64,000 nt of DNA from Arthrobacter sp. FB24. Lineage in GTDB: Bacteria > Actinomycetota > Actinomycetes > Actinomycetales > Micrococcaceae. Location of the stretch: positions 4,526,001 through 4,590,000 of the forward strand of contig NC_008541.1 in the NCBI RefSeq assembly GCF_000196235.1, given 5' to 3'. The first letter of the stretch is position 1. Every line of letters starts with the position of its first letter. The position numbers were made by a program, and so were the translations under genes. Shown here piece by piece: positions 38,149-46,273 of the stretch. Under the pieces are notes generated by a model. It saw only the letters and a list, made by a program, of their open reading frames with translations, was not told the origin of the DNA and did no database searches.

Positions 38149-38922
38149 TTAGGTCTGAACCCGCAGCTCTGCAGGGCTCTGCGATTCAGCGAGACGACGG
38201 CCGATGCCGCGGGCGGCTGTCTGCAGGGCCGGGACCAGCGCCTGCAGGCGCATCTCACGCAAGGGAACCACGACGCCGATCGCAGCCACCGTCCGCTTCC
38301 TCCGGTCCATCACCGGAACGGCAATGCCCCAGGTGTCCGGGTCCACCACACCGGCCAGCTGGGCGTACCCCTGGTGTGCAGCTTGGCCTAACTGGATGCG
38401 CAGTTCTTCCACCGTCAACCTGCCGGCAGGATCCGTGAAACCCGCAAGGTAGTCCGCCTGGACCGCGTGCGGCTGGTTGGCCATCAGGACCAGCCCGGCC
38501 GAGGACACGTGCACGGGCATGCGGCCGGCGACCTGCGCCCGGTTCGCCACCGAGCCGCGCCGGGAAAGCCGCTCGACGAAAAGGGCTTCCCAGCCGTCCA
38601 GCACCGCAAGGTTCACGTTCTGATTGAGCACCTGCTGAATGTCCTCCATGAACGGCATGGCGGCCTGGCGCAGTTCCAGTGTGGGCGAATTGCGGTTAAC
38701 GAGCTCCCAGAGCCGGAGCCCCAGTTGCACCGAACCGCCGGCACCGACGTCCAGCAGGCCGTGTCCGGCCAGTTGGCGCACCAGCCGGTGGGCCGTGGTG
38801 AGCGGCAGCCCCGCCCGCCCGGCGAGTTCCGAAAGCGGAAGCACGTTCACACCCTCCGGAAAAGCGGCAATGACGCGGACCACGCGGTCCACCACAGAGT
38901 CCCCGGAAACCGAGTTGGCCAT
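38149..38922 (-). CDS. IclR-family regulator of the pobA region
   Basis: 257 residues. The N-terminal winged helix-turn-helix reads LPLSELAGRAGLPLTTAHRL, followed by the IclR effector domain (about residues 80-250), which binds small aromatic or organic acids. The start is the ATG of MANSVSGDSV at 38922, with GGAAGGGGAAG upstream; the frame extends 39 codons further. It lies between pobA and a PcaK-like transporter, which suggests a PobR/PcaR-type sensor of 4-hydroxybenzoate or protocatechuate. Operator-like palindromes occur at its own start and before pobA. Confidence 0.9.
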   Translation of the reverse strand: MANSVSGDSVVDRVVRVIAAFPEGVNVLPLSELAGRAGLPLTTAHRLVRQLAGHGLLDVGAGGSVQLGLRLWELVNRNSPTLELRQAAMPFMEDIQQVLNQNVNLAVLDGWEALFVERLSRRGSVANRAQVAGRMPVHVSSAGLVLMANQPHAVQADYLAGFTDPAGRLTVEELRIQLGQAAHQGYAQLAGVVDPDTWGIAVPVMDRRKRTVAAIGVVVPLREMRLQALVPALQTAARGIGRRLAESQSPAELRVQT

Positions 38923-38930
38923 ACTTCCCC

Positions 38931-38945
38931 TTCCATTGAATGGTT
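38931..38945. promoter_or_regulatory. Second IclR-type operator at the regulator start
   Basis: TTCCATT-G-AATGGTT differs from the pobA operator core mainly by symmetric base changes. It overlaps the region just 5' of the regulator's ribosome site and lies 114 bases before the divergent MFS gene, so it could serve autoregulation and transporter control together. Confidence 0.6.
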
Positions 38946-39058
38946 CGAAGTGTCCCACATAACACTGCCCAGTGGTACAAATCTCAGGGTGGGGAACCTT
39001 TGATCCCGGCTTGTTTCGCACGGAAACAGAGCGCACCAATCAACTTTTTGAGGTAGCA

Positions 39059-40324
39059 ATGTCAACGACGTCGTTGGAAAACAAATCACGCTGGCCCGTC
39101 TGGCTCTGCTGGCTGGCCATGGTCCTGGACGGCTTTGACCTGGTAGTGCTTGGCACCGTCATCCCCACGCTCATCAAGACCCACGACCTTGGCTTCGACG
39201 CCGTGGGCGCCACCTTTGCTGCGACTATCTCCCTGGTGGGCGTGGGCCTCGGAGCGCTGTTCATTGCACCGCTTTCCGACCGATTCGGCCGACGGAACCT
39301 GCTGGTTGCCTGCGTTACGTGGTTCTCCATCTTCACCATTGCCGTGGTCTTTGCCCCCAACGTGGCAGTCTTCAGCGCCTTCAGGCTGCTGGCGGGCCTG
39401 GGGCTGGGCGCCTGCCTTCCCGCTGCTTTGGCCTACATGAACGATTACGCCCCCGCGGGATCCGCCGGCAAGTCCACCACCCGGACCATGACGGGCTACC
39501 ACGCAGGCGCAGTGGCCACCGCCTTCCTGGCGCTCATGGTCATCCCTGACTGGCGCATCATGTTCGTAGTTGGCGGCCTTGCGGGCTTCGTGCTGGTCCC
39601 GTTCCTGTGGTTCAAGCTGCCGGAAACGCTGCCCGCCGTCATCTCCCTTCCGGCGCCCGGCAAGGCCGCGGCAAGAGAACCCGCTCCTGCGGTGGAAGAC
39701 CGTGCCAGCTTCAAGGACCTCGGGCGGAAACCGTACCCGCTCGTGGCCGCCGGTGTGGCCGTGGCCTCGTTCATGGGCCTGCTGCTGGTGTACGGACTGA
39801 ATACCTGGCTGCCGCAGCTCATGTCGTCCGCCGGCTACACGCTCAGCGCCGGGCTCTCCCTCCTGCTGGTCCTGAACGTGGGCGCCGTGGCGGGCCTGGT
39901 AGTGGCCGGTATCCTGGCGGACAAGCACGGAACCAAGAAGATCGTGCTTCTCTGGTTCGGGCTCTCCGCCGTGTTCCTGGCAGTACTTAGCGTGAAAATC
40001 CAGAACGAGCTGTTCCTGAACGCGGCCGTCTTCGTCACCGGGGTCTTCGTCTTCAGCTCACAGGTGCTGGTGTATGCCTGGGTGAGCCAGCTGTTCCCGC
40101 CGCGGCTGCGCGGCACCGCGCTGGGCTTCGCCGCAGGCGTCGGACGCCTGGGGGCCATCCTCGGTCCGGCCGTGACAGGCACCCTTGTGGCCGCCGGAAT
40201 CGCTTACCCCTGGGGCTTCTATGTCTTTGCCGCCGCGGCCGTTCTCGCCGTTGCAGCCCTCGCCCTGGTCCCGCAGGCGGTCACCGCGGCGGCGGGCAAG
40301 CGGACCGCCGTCGGGCCTTCCTAA
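39059..40324 (+). CDS. pcaK: MFS aromatic acid transporter (PcaK/BenK-like)
   Basis: 421 residues, 12 membrane helices, aromatic-acid:H+ symporter family. The diagnostic DGFDLVVLGTVIPTL in helix one contains the Asp needed for aromatic acid uptake in PcaK, and the loop 2-3 motif is LSDRFGRRN. The start is the ATG of MSTTSLENKS after GAGG; the upstream frame is open but lacks signals. Divergent from the IclR gene and near pobA, it most likely imports 4-hydroxybenzoate or protocatechuate. Confidence 0.85.
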   Translation: MSTTSLENKSRWPVWLCWLAMVLDGFDLVVLGTVIPTLIKTHDLGFDAVGATFAATISLVGVGLGALFIAPLSDRFGRRNLLVACVTWFSIFTIAVVFAPNVAVFSAFRLLAGLGLGACLPAALAYMNDYAPAGSAGKSTTRTMTGYHAGAVATAFLALMVIPDWRIMFVVGGLAGFVLVPFLWFKLPETLPAVISLPAPGKAAAREPAPAVEDRASFKDLGRKPYPLVAAGVAVASFMGLLLVYGLNTWLPQLMSSAGYTLSAGLSLLLVLNVGAVAGLVVAGILADKHGTKKIVLLWFGLSAVFLAVLSVKIQNELFLNAAVFVTGVFVFSSQVLVYAWVSQLFPPRLRGTALGFAAGVGRLGAILGPAVTGTLVAAGIAYPWGFYVFAAAAVLAVAALALVPQAVTAAAGKRTAVGPS

Positions 40325-40412
40325 ATCCCCGCACCGCGGCGGGTTATCAAGCATGCCTGACGAGTGTAGCCTAGGCAGGAAGTAAGCCTACTTATTTCCT
40401 CGAGGTGAGCTC

Positions 40413-42752
40413 ATGGTTGACCGTATTGCCGACATCTGGGGCGCCCGCACACCTTACGCCCAGGGAGGACGATGGCCCGACCGCGTCGACATGGTGCTGC
40501 AGGCGGACATCGAGGCAGGCGAGGTCGATGAATGGGTGCAGTCCGCCTGCGTTCTCTGCAGCAACGGCTGCGGATGCGACATCGCCGTCAAGGACGGCCG
40601 GATGGTGGGCATCCGGGGACGGGCCACAGACCGGGTCAACCATGGCCGGCTTGGGCCCAAGGGCCTGTTTGGCAGCTGGCAGGGAATGCAGCACCAGGAC
40701 CGCCTGACCCGGCCGCTGATCCGCGAGAATGGCCGCTTGGTTGACACGGACTGGGACACGGCCATGGAACGCATCGTGGCCCGAAGTAAGGAGCTGCTTG
40801 CCTCGAAAGGTCCGTTGAGCCATGGGTTCTACACCAGCGGACAGTTGTTCCTGGAGGAATACTACGCACTGGGCATCATCGGCAAAGCCGGAATCGGCAC
40901 GCCGCACATGGACGGCAACACACGACTGTGCACCGCCACTGCGGCCGCATCGCTGAAGGAAAGCTTCGGCGCGGACGGACAGCCCGGCAGCTATGCGGAC
41001 ATCGACGAATGCGATGCCGTGTTCCTCTACGGACACAACATGGCAGAGACCCAGACTGTCCTCTGGAGCCGTCTCCTGGACCGCTTGTCCGGGCCAAACC
41101 CGCCGCGGCTTGTCTGTGTGGATCCCCGCGAAACGGAGGTTGCCAGGGCGGCGGAGGTCCATCTGCCCGTCAGGCCGGGCACCAACCTGGCACTCATGAA
41201 CGGCCTGATCCGCGAACTGTTCGTCAACGGCTGGATTGACCAGGACTACATCGACGCGCACACCCTCAACGTCGGTCAGCTGCGCGGCGTGGTGGACAAG
41301 TGGACGCCCGAACGGGTGGCCGAAGTCTGCGGCGTGGAAGCCTCGGACGTCCGCAGGGCCGCGGCAATCTTTGGTGCCAGTGAACGGGTCCTGTCCACGG
41401 TCCTGCAGGGGTTCTACCAGTCCGCCCACGCCACAGCCTCCGCCTGCCAGGTCAACAACCTTCACCTGCTCCGCGGCCAGCTGGGCAGGCCGGGGTGCGG
41501 AATCCTGCAAATGAACGGCCAGCCAACTGCGCAGAACAACCGGGAATGCGGGGCCGACGGCGACCTCCCGGGCTTCCGGAACTGGGAGAATCCGGAACAT
41601 GTGAAGGAACTCGCGCGCATCTGGAACATCGATCCGTCCGTCATCCCGGACTGGTCGCCACCTACCCACGCGATGCAGATCTTCCGCTACGCGGAGCAGG
41701 GATCCGTCGGCTTCCTCTGGATATCGGCCACCAACCCGGCCGTCTCAATGCCCCAGCTCGCCAGGATCCGTGACATATTGCGCAAGGAGAGCCTGTTCCT
41801 CGTGGTGCAGGACATCTACCTCTCCGAAACTGCGCAATATGCCGACGTCGTTCTTCCGTGCGCGGGCTGGGGAGAGAAGACCGGAACCTTCACGAATGTG
41901 GACCGCACGGTCCACCTTTCGGAGAAGGCGGTTGACCCGCCCGGCGAAGCACGCAGCGACCTGGACGTCTTCCTGGACTACGCCCGCCGCATGGATTTCA
42001 GGGACAAGGACGGCGGGCCCCTGCTGGACTGGACCGGCCCCCAAGACGGTTTTGAGGCATGGAAGGAATGCACACGCGGCCGCCCCTGCGACTACACCGG
42101 CCTGAGCTACGAGCTGCTCCGCGGCGCCAGCGGCGTCCAATGGCCATACAATGACGAACACCGGGAAGGCACCGAACGGCTGTACACCGACGGGCACTTT
42201 CCCACCGATCCGGCCTACTGCGAATCATTCGGACACGACCTGCTCACAGGCGCCACCGTAGGTTCCACGACTTACAAAGCGAGCGTCCAGTCAGGGAAGG
42301 CCTGGTTCAAGGCACTTGACTACACACCCCCGCACGAAGAACCTGATGAGGACTACCCGTTCCGGTACACCACCGGCCGTACGGTCTACCACTTCCACAC
42401 CAGGACAAAAACCGGACGCAGCAAGCCGTTGAACGACGCCGCTCCCGCGCCGTGGTTGGAGATGTCCCGGGAGGACGCCGGAAAGCTCGGGGTGGCGGAG
42501 GGCGACATGGTCCGTGTGGCGTCGCGCCGGGGCACGCTGGAACTGCCGGTGCGGGTGGCGGATATCAGGCCTGGGTGCGTTTTCGCCCCGTTCCATTACG
42601 GTTATTGGGATACCGCCGGCCCCGACGAGGGCGGCCGGCCACGGGCAGCCAATGAACTGACGCTAACGGAGTGGGATCCAGTGTCCAAACAGCCCGTCTT
42701 CAAGAACGCGGCCGTGCGGCTTGAAAAGATCCCCGGGCAGGGGCCGGCATGA
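40413..42752 (+). CDS. Molybdopterin oxidoreductase, assimilatory nitrate reductase-like
   Basis: 779 residues of the DMSO-reductase superfamily. The N-terminal Fe-S segment has C46-x2-C49-x3-C53-x-C55, but the usual fourth Cys of GRLCPKG is Gly81 (GRLGPKG). The probable Mo ligand is Cys173 in GNTRLCTAT, as in NapA/NarB-type nitrate reductases. Later motifs GQPTAQNNRECGADGDLPG and GWGEKTGTFTNVDR and the C-terminal molydop-binding domain (about 650-775) are complete. There is no Tat signal, so it is cytoplasmic. It is co-translated with a small helical protein. No nitrite reductase, nitrate carrier or Moco genes are near, so the substrate is uncertain. Confidence 0.88.
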   Translation: MVDRIADIWGARTPYAQGGRWPDRVDMVLQADIEAGEVDEWVQSACVLCSNGCGCDIAVKDGRMVGIRGRATDRVNHGRLGPKGLFGSWQGMQHQDRLTRPLIRENGRLVDTDWDTAMERIVARSKELLASKGPLSHGFYTSGQLFLEEYYALGIIGKAGIGTPHMDGNTRLCTATAAASLKESFGADGQPGSYADIDECDAVFLYGHNMAETQTVLWSRLLDRLSGPNPPRLVCVDPRETEVARAAEVHLPVRPGTNLALMNGLIRELFVNGWIDQDYIDAHTLNVGQLRGVVDKWTPERVAEVCGVEASDVRRAAAIFGASERVLSTVLQGFYQSAHATASACQVNNLHLLRGQLGRPGCGILQMNGQPTAQNNRECGADGDLPGFRNWENPEHVKELARIWNIDPSVIPDWSPPTHAMQIFRYAEQGSVGFLWISATNPAVSMPQLARIRDILRKESLFLVVQDIYLSETAQYADVVLPCAGWGEKTGTFTNVDRTVHLSEKAVDPPGEARSDLDVFLDYARRMDFRDKDGGPLLDWTGPQDGFEAWKECTRGRPCDYTGLSYELLRGASGVQWPYNDEHREGTERLYTDGHFPTDPAYCESFGHDLLTGATVGSTTYKASVQSGKAWFKALDYTPPHEEPDEDYPFRYTTGRTVYHFHTRTKTGRSKPLNDAAPAPWLEMSREDAGKLGVAEGDMVRVASRRGTLELPVRVADIRPGCVFAPFHYGYWDTAGPDEGGRPRAANELTLTEWDPVSKQPVFKNAAVRLEKIPGQGPA

Positions 42753-43210
42753 AACTTCCCGTCTACCTCGGCCTGCTGCAGGAAGCTGAAGCCACCTTGG
42801 CGAGCTCTTTTCGAGTGGTGGCGCACGGGCACGGCGAGGAGCCCGATGTGCGCTTCCTGCTCGAAACACTCGCCAAGCAGTGCGACGCCCACCGCGAGGC
42901 GCTGAGTCCCGTGATTGAACGCTACGGGGAGGAAACCGAAGGCGAGGAGGAACACCGGCTGACAGCTAACGGAATCCGGGAAGTCCGTTCCGGGCCCCTG
43001 GCCCTGCTCCTGGACCTGCAGGACCTGTACGTGCTGGTCAACCACATCGATGTCACCTGGATGATGGTGGCGCAGGCGGCGAAGGGTGACCGCGACGAAC
43101 AGCTTCTGGACGTCGTGTCGCAGTGCGAAGGGGACACCGAGCTCCAGCTCCGGTGGCTGCGGACGCGCATGAAACAGGCCGCACCCCAGGCCCTGCTTGT
43201 TGCCGAATAG
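42749..43210 (+). CDS. Helical partner protein coupled to the molybdoenzyme
   Basis: 153 residues, predicted all-helical, with many Glu and His (for example AHGHGEEPDVRF and CDAHREALSPVIERYGEE). It may form a four-helix bundle of ferritin-like type, though I see no complete di-iron motif. Its ATG overlaps the oxidoreductase stop by four bases, so one-to-one expression is likely. A dedicated chaperone, electron-transfer or stability factor for the molybdoenzyme is plausible but unproven. Its stop faces the FUSC gene stop six bases away. Confidence 0.7.
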   Translation: MKLPVYLGLLQEAEATLASSFRVVAHGHGEEPDVRFLLETLAKQCDAHREALSPVIERYGEETEGEEEHRLTANGIREVRSGPLALLLDLQDLYVLVNHIDVTWMMVAQAAKGDRDEQLLDVVSQCEGDTELQLRWLRTRMKQAAPQALLVAE

Positions 43211-43215
43211 AACAC

Positions 43216-44301
43216 CTACGCCGAGAGGGGCCGGGCGCCGCTCCGGGCCCGCATCCGCCGCCACACGGCGGGGGCAACCACTACGGCAATGCCGACGGCG
43301 GCGCCGATGACTGTCTCCACGATCCTGTCCCGCAACAGCACCTGGGGGGCAGCGGGCGCAGCCAGCAACGTGGCGCTGAGAGCCAGCGGCGTAACGAAGA
43401 TCTGCGCCAGGACGTACTGGCGTGCAATGAACATCTCGGCGCCGAACTGGCACGCGGCGATCACCAGCACCATCTGCCAGGGCGCAGGATTCAGCAGCAG
43501 CACACCCGCCAGCACGATCAGGCCCAGCACGGTGCCGATGATTCTCTGGATGCCCCTGGCCACCCGGTGGCGGGTGGTGCGGCCCACCAGCGGCACAACG
43601 GCAGCCACCATGGCCCAGTAGTTGTGGCCGAAGCCCAGCCGCTGGCCCACAAGGGTGGACAGTGTGCCCGCCAGGCCAGCTGCCACGATGTAGCCCACGG
43701 CCTCGAGCCAGGCGGCGCGCTTTTCATCGGGCGTCAGCCGGGCAGGTTCGGGCATGGACCACGGCGTCCGCCGGCTCCGCACGAGGCGGGAGGAAATGCC
43801 GACCAGCAGGCAGAACACGGTGGTGAGGATGGCGACAAGCATGCATTGCCAGAGCGGCGGCTGGCTGGGAATCGACGCGACGGCAGCGAAGGCAAAGATA
43901 TGGAACAACGAGCCCGCCGGCCGGTGCCGCCACAAGGCGATCACCAGCGAACACGCCCCGGCCACCACGGTGGTGGCCGCCACCTGCGCCCAGGTGCTCG
44001 CGGCGTCCGACAGCCCCAGGGCCTGGCCGGCGCGGGCGGACAGGGTTGCCAGCAATATGACGAGCAGCATGAGCGAGCCGGCGCGCACCTGGATGAAGAG
44101 CCGCTTCCGGTGCATCTCCCCGCGGCCGTAGATTCCGGTGAAGGCGCCAAAAGAGGCAAAGATTGCCAGGTCGCTGCGGCCTATCAGGACAAGGATGATC
44201 AGCGGAACAAAGACACCAACTGCGCACCGGATCGCGACCTGATGGTCCTTATTGCCGGGGGCAATCGTGAACATCTCGGCGAACAGCTTCACGGGGGTCA
44301 C
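43216..44301 (-). CDS. FUSC-family inner-membrane protein (aromatic acid exporter-like)
   Basis: 361 residues with two clusters of hydrophobic helices, near residues 20-170 and 200-340, separated by a short basic cytoplasmic segment (RLVRSRRTPWSMPEPARLTP). This is the layout of the compact FUSC/YccS-type proteins. Related AaeB/FusC proteins export aromatic acids or fusaric acid. Placed next to the pobA region, relief from aromatic acid stress is possible but not shown. No strong start signal beyond the ATG. Confidence 0.75.
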   Translation of the reverse strand: MTPVKLFAEMFTIAPGNKDHQVAIRCAVGVFVPLIILVLIGRSDLAIFASFGAFTGIYGRGEMHRKRLFIQVRAGSLMLLVILLATLSARAGQALGLSDAASTWAQVAATTVVAGACSLVIALWRHRPAGSLFHIFAFAAVASIPSQPPLWQCMLVAILTTVFCLLVGISSRLVRSRRTPWSMPEPARLTPDEKRAAWLEAVGYIVAAGLAGTLSTLVGQRLGFGHNYWAMVAAVVPLVGRTTRHRVARGIQRIIGTVLGLIVLAGVLLLNPAPWQMVLVIAACQFGAEMFIARQYVLAQIFVTPLALSATLLAAPAAPQVLLRDRIVETVIGAAVGIAVVVAPAVWRRMRARSGARPLSA

Positions 44302-44453
44302 GCCTTTCCATACGGTGCCAGTCTGATGGCGGCAGCGTCGGCGTCCACCCCAAATCCTACGGCCTCGGGCGCGGTAACGACGGCGGCGCGAAGGCGCGGA
44401 CTGGTATTGTCAATCGGTTAAATCACCGACTGAATCGAATACCGGAGGACCCC

Positions 44454-44912
44454 ATGCTCAAAGGATTCAAGGATTTCATCCTTCGTGGCAACGTGATCGA
44501 ACTGTCCATCGCCGTCGTCGTCGGCACGGCTTTCACGGCGCTGGTGGCCGCGTTCACCACGAACATCGTCAACCCGATCATCGCAGCGGCCGGCGGCGTC
44601 CAGACGGAAGGGCTGGGCTTCCACATCTGGCCCGGAAATGACAAGACGTTCGTCAACATCGGCGGCGTGCTCACCGCGTTCGTGACCTTCCTCATCACGG
44701 CGGCCGTGGTCTATTTCATCTTCGTAGCGCCCATGAACAAGATCAACTCACTGGTGAAGAGCCGGCTGGCCACGGCGGAGCCCGAGGAGGAGCCCATCCC
44801 GGCAGACACAGCGCTGCTGGCCGAGATCCGGGACCTGCTGACCCAGCTCGCCGGCAACGACCGGGAACTCACCAGCGCAGGAACGTCAACAGAACCGGAA
44901 GGACCACGCTGA
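44454..44912 (+). CDS. mscL: Large-conductance mechanosensitive channel
   Basis: 152-residue MscL. The amphipathic N-terminal helix MLKGFKDFILRGNVIELSIA leads into the pore helix AVVVGTAFTALVAAFTTNIV. A second membrane helix (FLITAAVVYFIFVAPMNKI) is followed by the acidic PEEEP segment and the C-terminal helix bundle (LLAEIRDLL). It opens under high membrane tension to release solutes during hypo-osmotic shock. GGAGGA precedes the ATG. The 152 bases upstream hold a TCGGT/ACCGA small stem near 44414-44430. Convergent with the last gene of the polysaccharide operon. Confidence 0.96.
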   Translation: MLKGFKDFILRGNVIELSIAVVVGTAFTALVAAFTTNIVNPIIAAAGGVQTEGLGFHIWPGNDKTFVNIGGVLTAFVTFLITAAVVYFIFVAPMNKINSLVKSRLATAEPEEEPIPADTALLAEIRDLLTQLAGNDRELTSAGTSTEPEGPR

Positions 44913-44923
44913 CTCCGAGGCAG

Positions 44924-46099
44924 TCAGGCGCTGGCGGCGTCGGCCCGCCGGAACCCGCCGTTCCATTTGCCCCGCCGCACCGTGGTGGGAATTCCGGCGG
45001 CAGCGAGCCGGACGGAGCGAAGTACCCGTGACTGCTCGCCCGGAGTCAGCTCGTGGTAAACCGGGAGGACGACCAGCCGGTCCGCCAGCCGTTCCGTGAC
45101 TGAGAGGTCTGCCGCGCCGGTGTCCCGGTTCCTGTAGGCCGGCTCCCGGTGGACCGCCGCGATCCCGGCGCCGGCGGATATGCCGTCGCGTGACAACCGT
45201 TCCAGAAGCTCATTGCGGGCCACGGCGAAGGACGGCAGCACTTCGAGCCAGAAGGATTGAAAATTGCTGGTGCCGTAGTCGGGGTCCTTGATGAACCGGA
45301 GCCCGCCGATCCGCGCGAGCGCCAGCTGGTAGCTGGCCACGATTTCCCGGCGATGGGCGACGGCTTCCTGCAGCCGCCCGAGCTGGACCAGGCCGATGGC
45401 AGCCTGCAGGTCGGTCATGCGGTGATCGGTTCCCTCACCGCTCCCGCCCTCATCACGAAGGTCCCGGGCTGCGCTTGCCCACCCCTCATTCCGGGTGGTC
45501 AGCATTCCGCCTTCGCCGGTGGTCAGGACCTCAAACGAATCGAAGGACCACACGGTCAATTCGGCGCCGGCTCCCACCGGCTGTCCCTGGTACGTGGAGC
45601 CCACACCGCAGGAGGCGTCCTCGATGACCGTGACGCCGAGCGGGTCACACAGCTCGCGGATGGGTTCCAGGTCAACTGGCATCCCTCCCTGGTCCGCCGC
45701 GATCACCGCCCGGGTGGCCGGCGTGAGGGCCTCCTCGATGGTCCTCCGGGACACATTGCCGGTTCCCGCCTCGACATCGGCAAAGACCGTCCGGGCGCCC
45801 AGGCGACTGACGGCGTCGGCGTTCGCTGCTGAGCAGAACGAGGGCAGGACGACGTCATCCTGCGGTTCGACACCGGCCACGCTGAGCGCCAGGTGGAGCG
45901 CGGCGGTTCCGCTGGAGACTGCGACGGCGTACGGCGCCTGTTGGGCAGAGCCGAATGCCTCTTCGAACTGCCCCACGCGAGGCCCCTGAACCATCCGGCC
46001 CGAAGAAAGCACTTGCACGACGGCGTCCGCTTCCTCCTGCCCGAGCCATGGCCTCATCACGCCGATGTGGCTAACCGCACGGTCTTCGCTGATGGTCAC
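44924..46099 (-). CDS. DegT/DnrJ/EryC1-family paralogue lacking the PLP lysine
   Basis: 391 residues. It aligns without gaps over the first 200 residues to the intact aminotransferase at 54554-55729, and both start GTG-ACC-AT(C/T)-AGC. At position 190, where that paralogue has the PLP-binding lysine (HPRKILTTGEGG), this one has Glu (DSFEVLTTGEGG, codon GAG). The PLP ring-binding Asp161 remains. About 23 residues after RDEGG are missing and the C-terminus is extended by about 19. A Schiff base cannot form normally, so transaminase activity is unlikely; a scaffold, regulatory or newly adapted role, or early decay, are options. GGGAGG precedes the GTG. Confidence 0.82.
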   Translation of the reverse strand: MTISEDRAVSHIGVMRPWLGQEEADAVVQVLSSGRMVQGPRVGQFEEAFGSAQQAPYAVAVSSGTAALHLALSVAGVEPQDDVVLPSFCSAANADAVSRLGARTVFADVEAGTGNVSRRTIEEALTPATRAVIAADQGGMPVDLEPIRELCDPLGVTVIEDASCGVGSTYQGQPVGAGAELTVWSFDSFEVLTTGEGGMLTTRNEGWASAARDLRDEGGSGEGTDHRMTDLQAAIGLVQLGRLQEAVAHRREIVASYQLALARIGGLRFIKDPDYGTSNFQSFWLEVLPSFAVARNELLERLSRDGISAGAGIAAVHREPAYRNRDTGAADLSVTERLADRLVVLPVYHELTPGEQSRVLRSVRLAAAGIPTTVRRGKWNGGFRRADAASA

Positions 46100-46273
46100 C
46101 GGGACCTCCCGCTCGTCAAAAGGAAATAGGTATGCCCTTCCATTCAACGCGCCACCCGACGGTGCGGTCACGAGAGTAACGTACGCGCCTTTTTCCGCCG
46201 AGCACCGCCTTTACAGCGCGGAATACCCGATTGGAAACCGCGGTACTCCCCGTGGAGCAAGGCAGTACTTGGT
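46100..46273. other. Gap between glycosyltransferase fusion and Lys-less DegT gene
   Basis: 174 bases, the only sizeable break in the otherwise overlapping polysaccharide operon. No gene or clear terminator seen. It may carry a separate promoter for the last gene. Confidence 0.4.
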
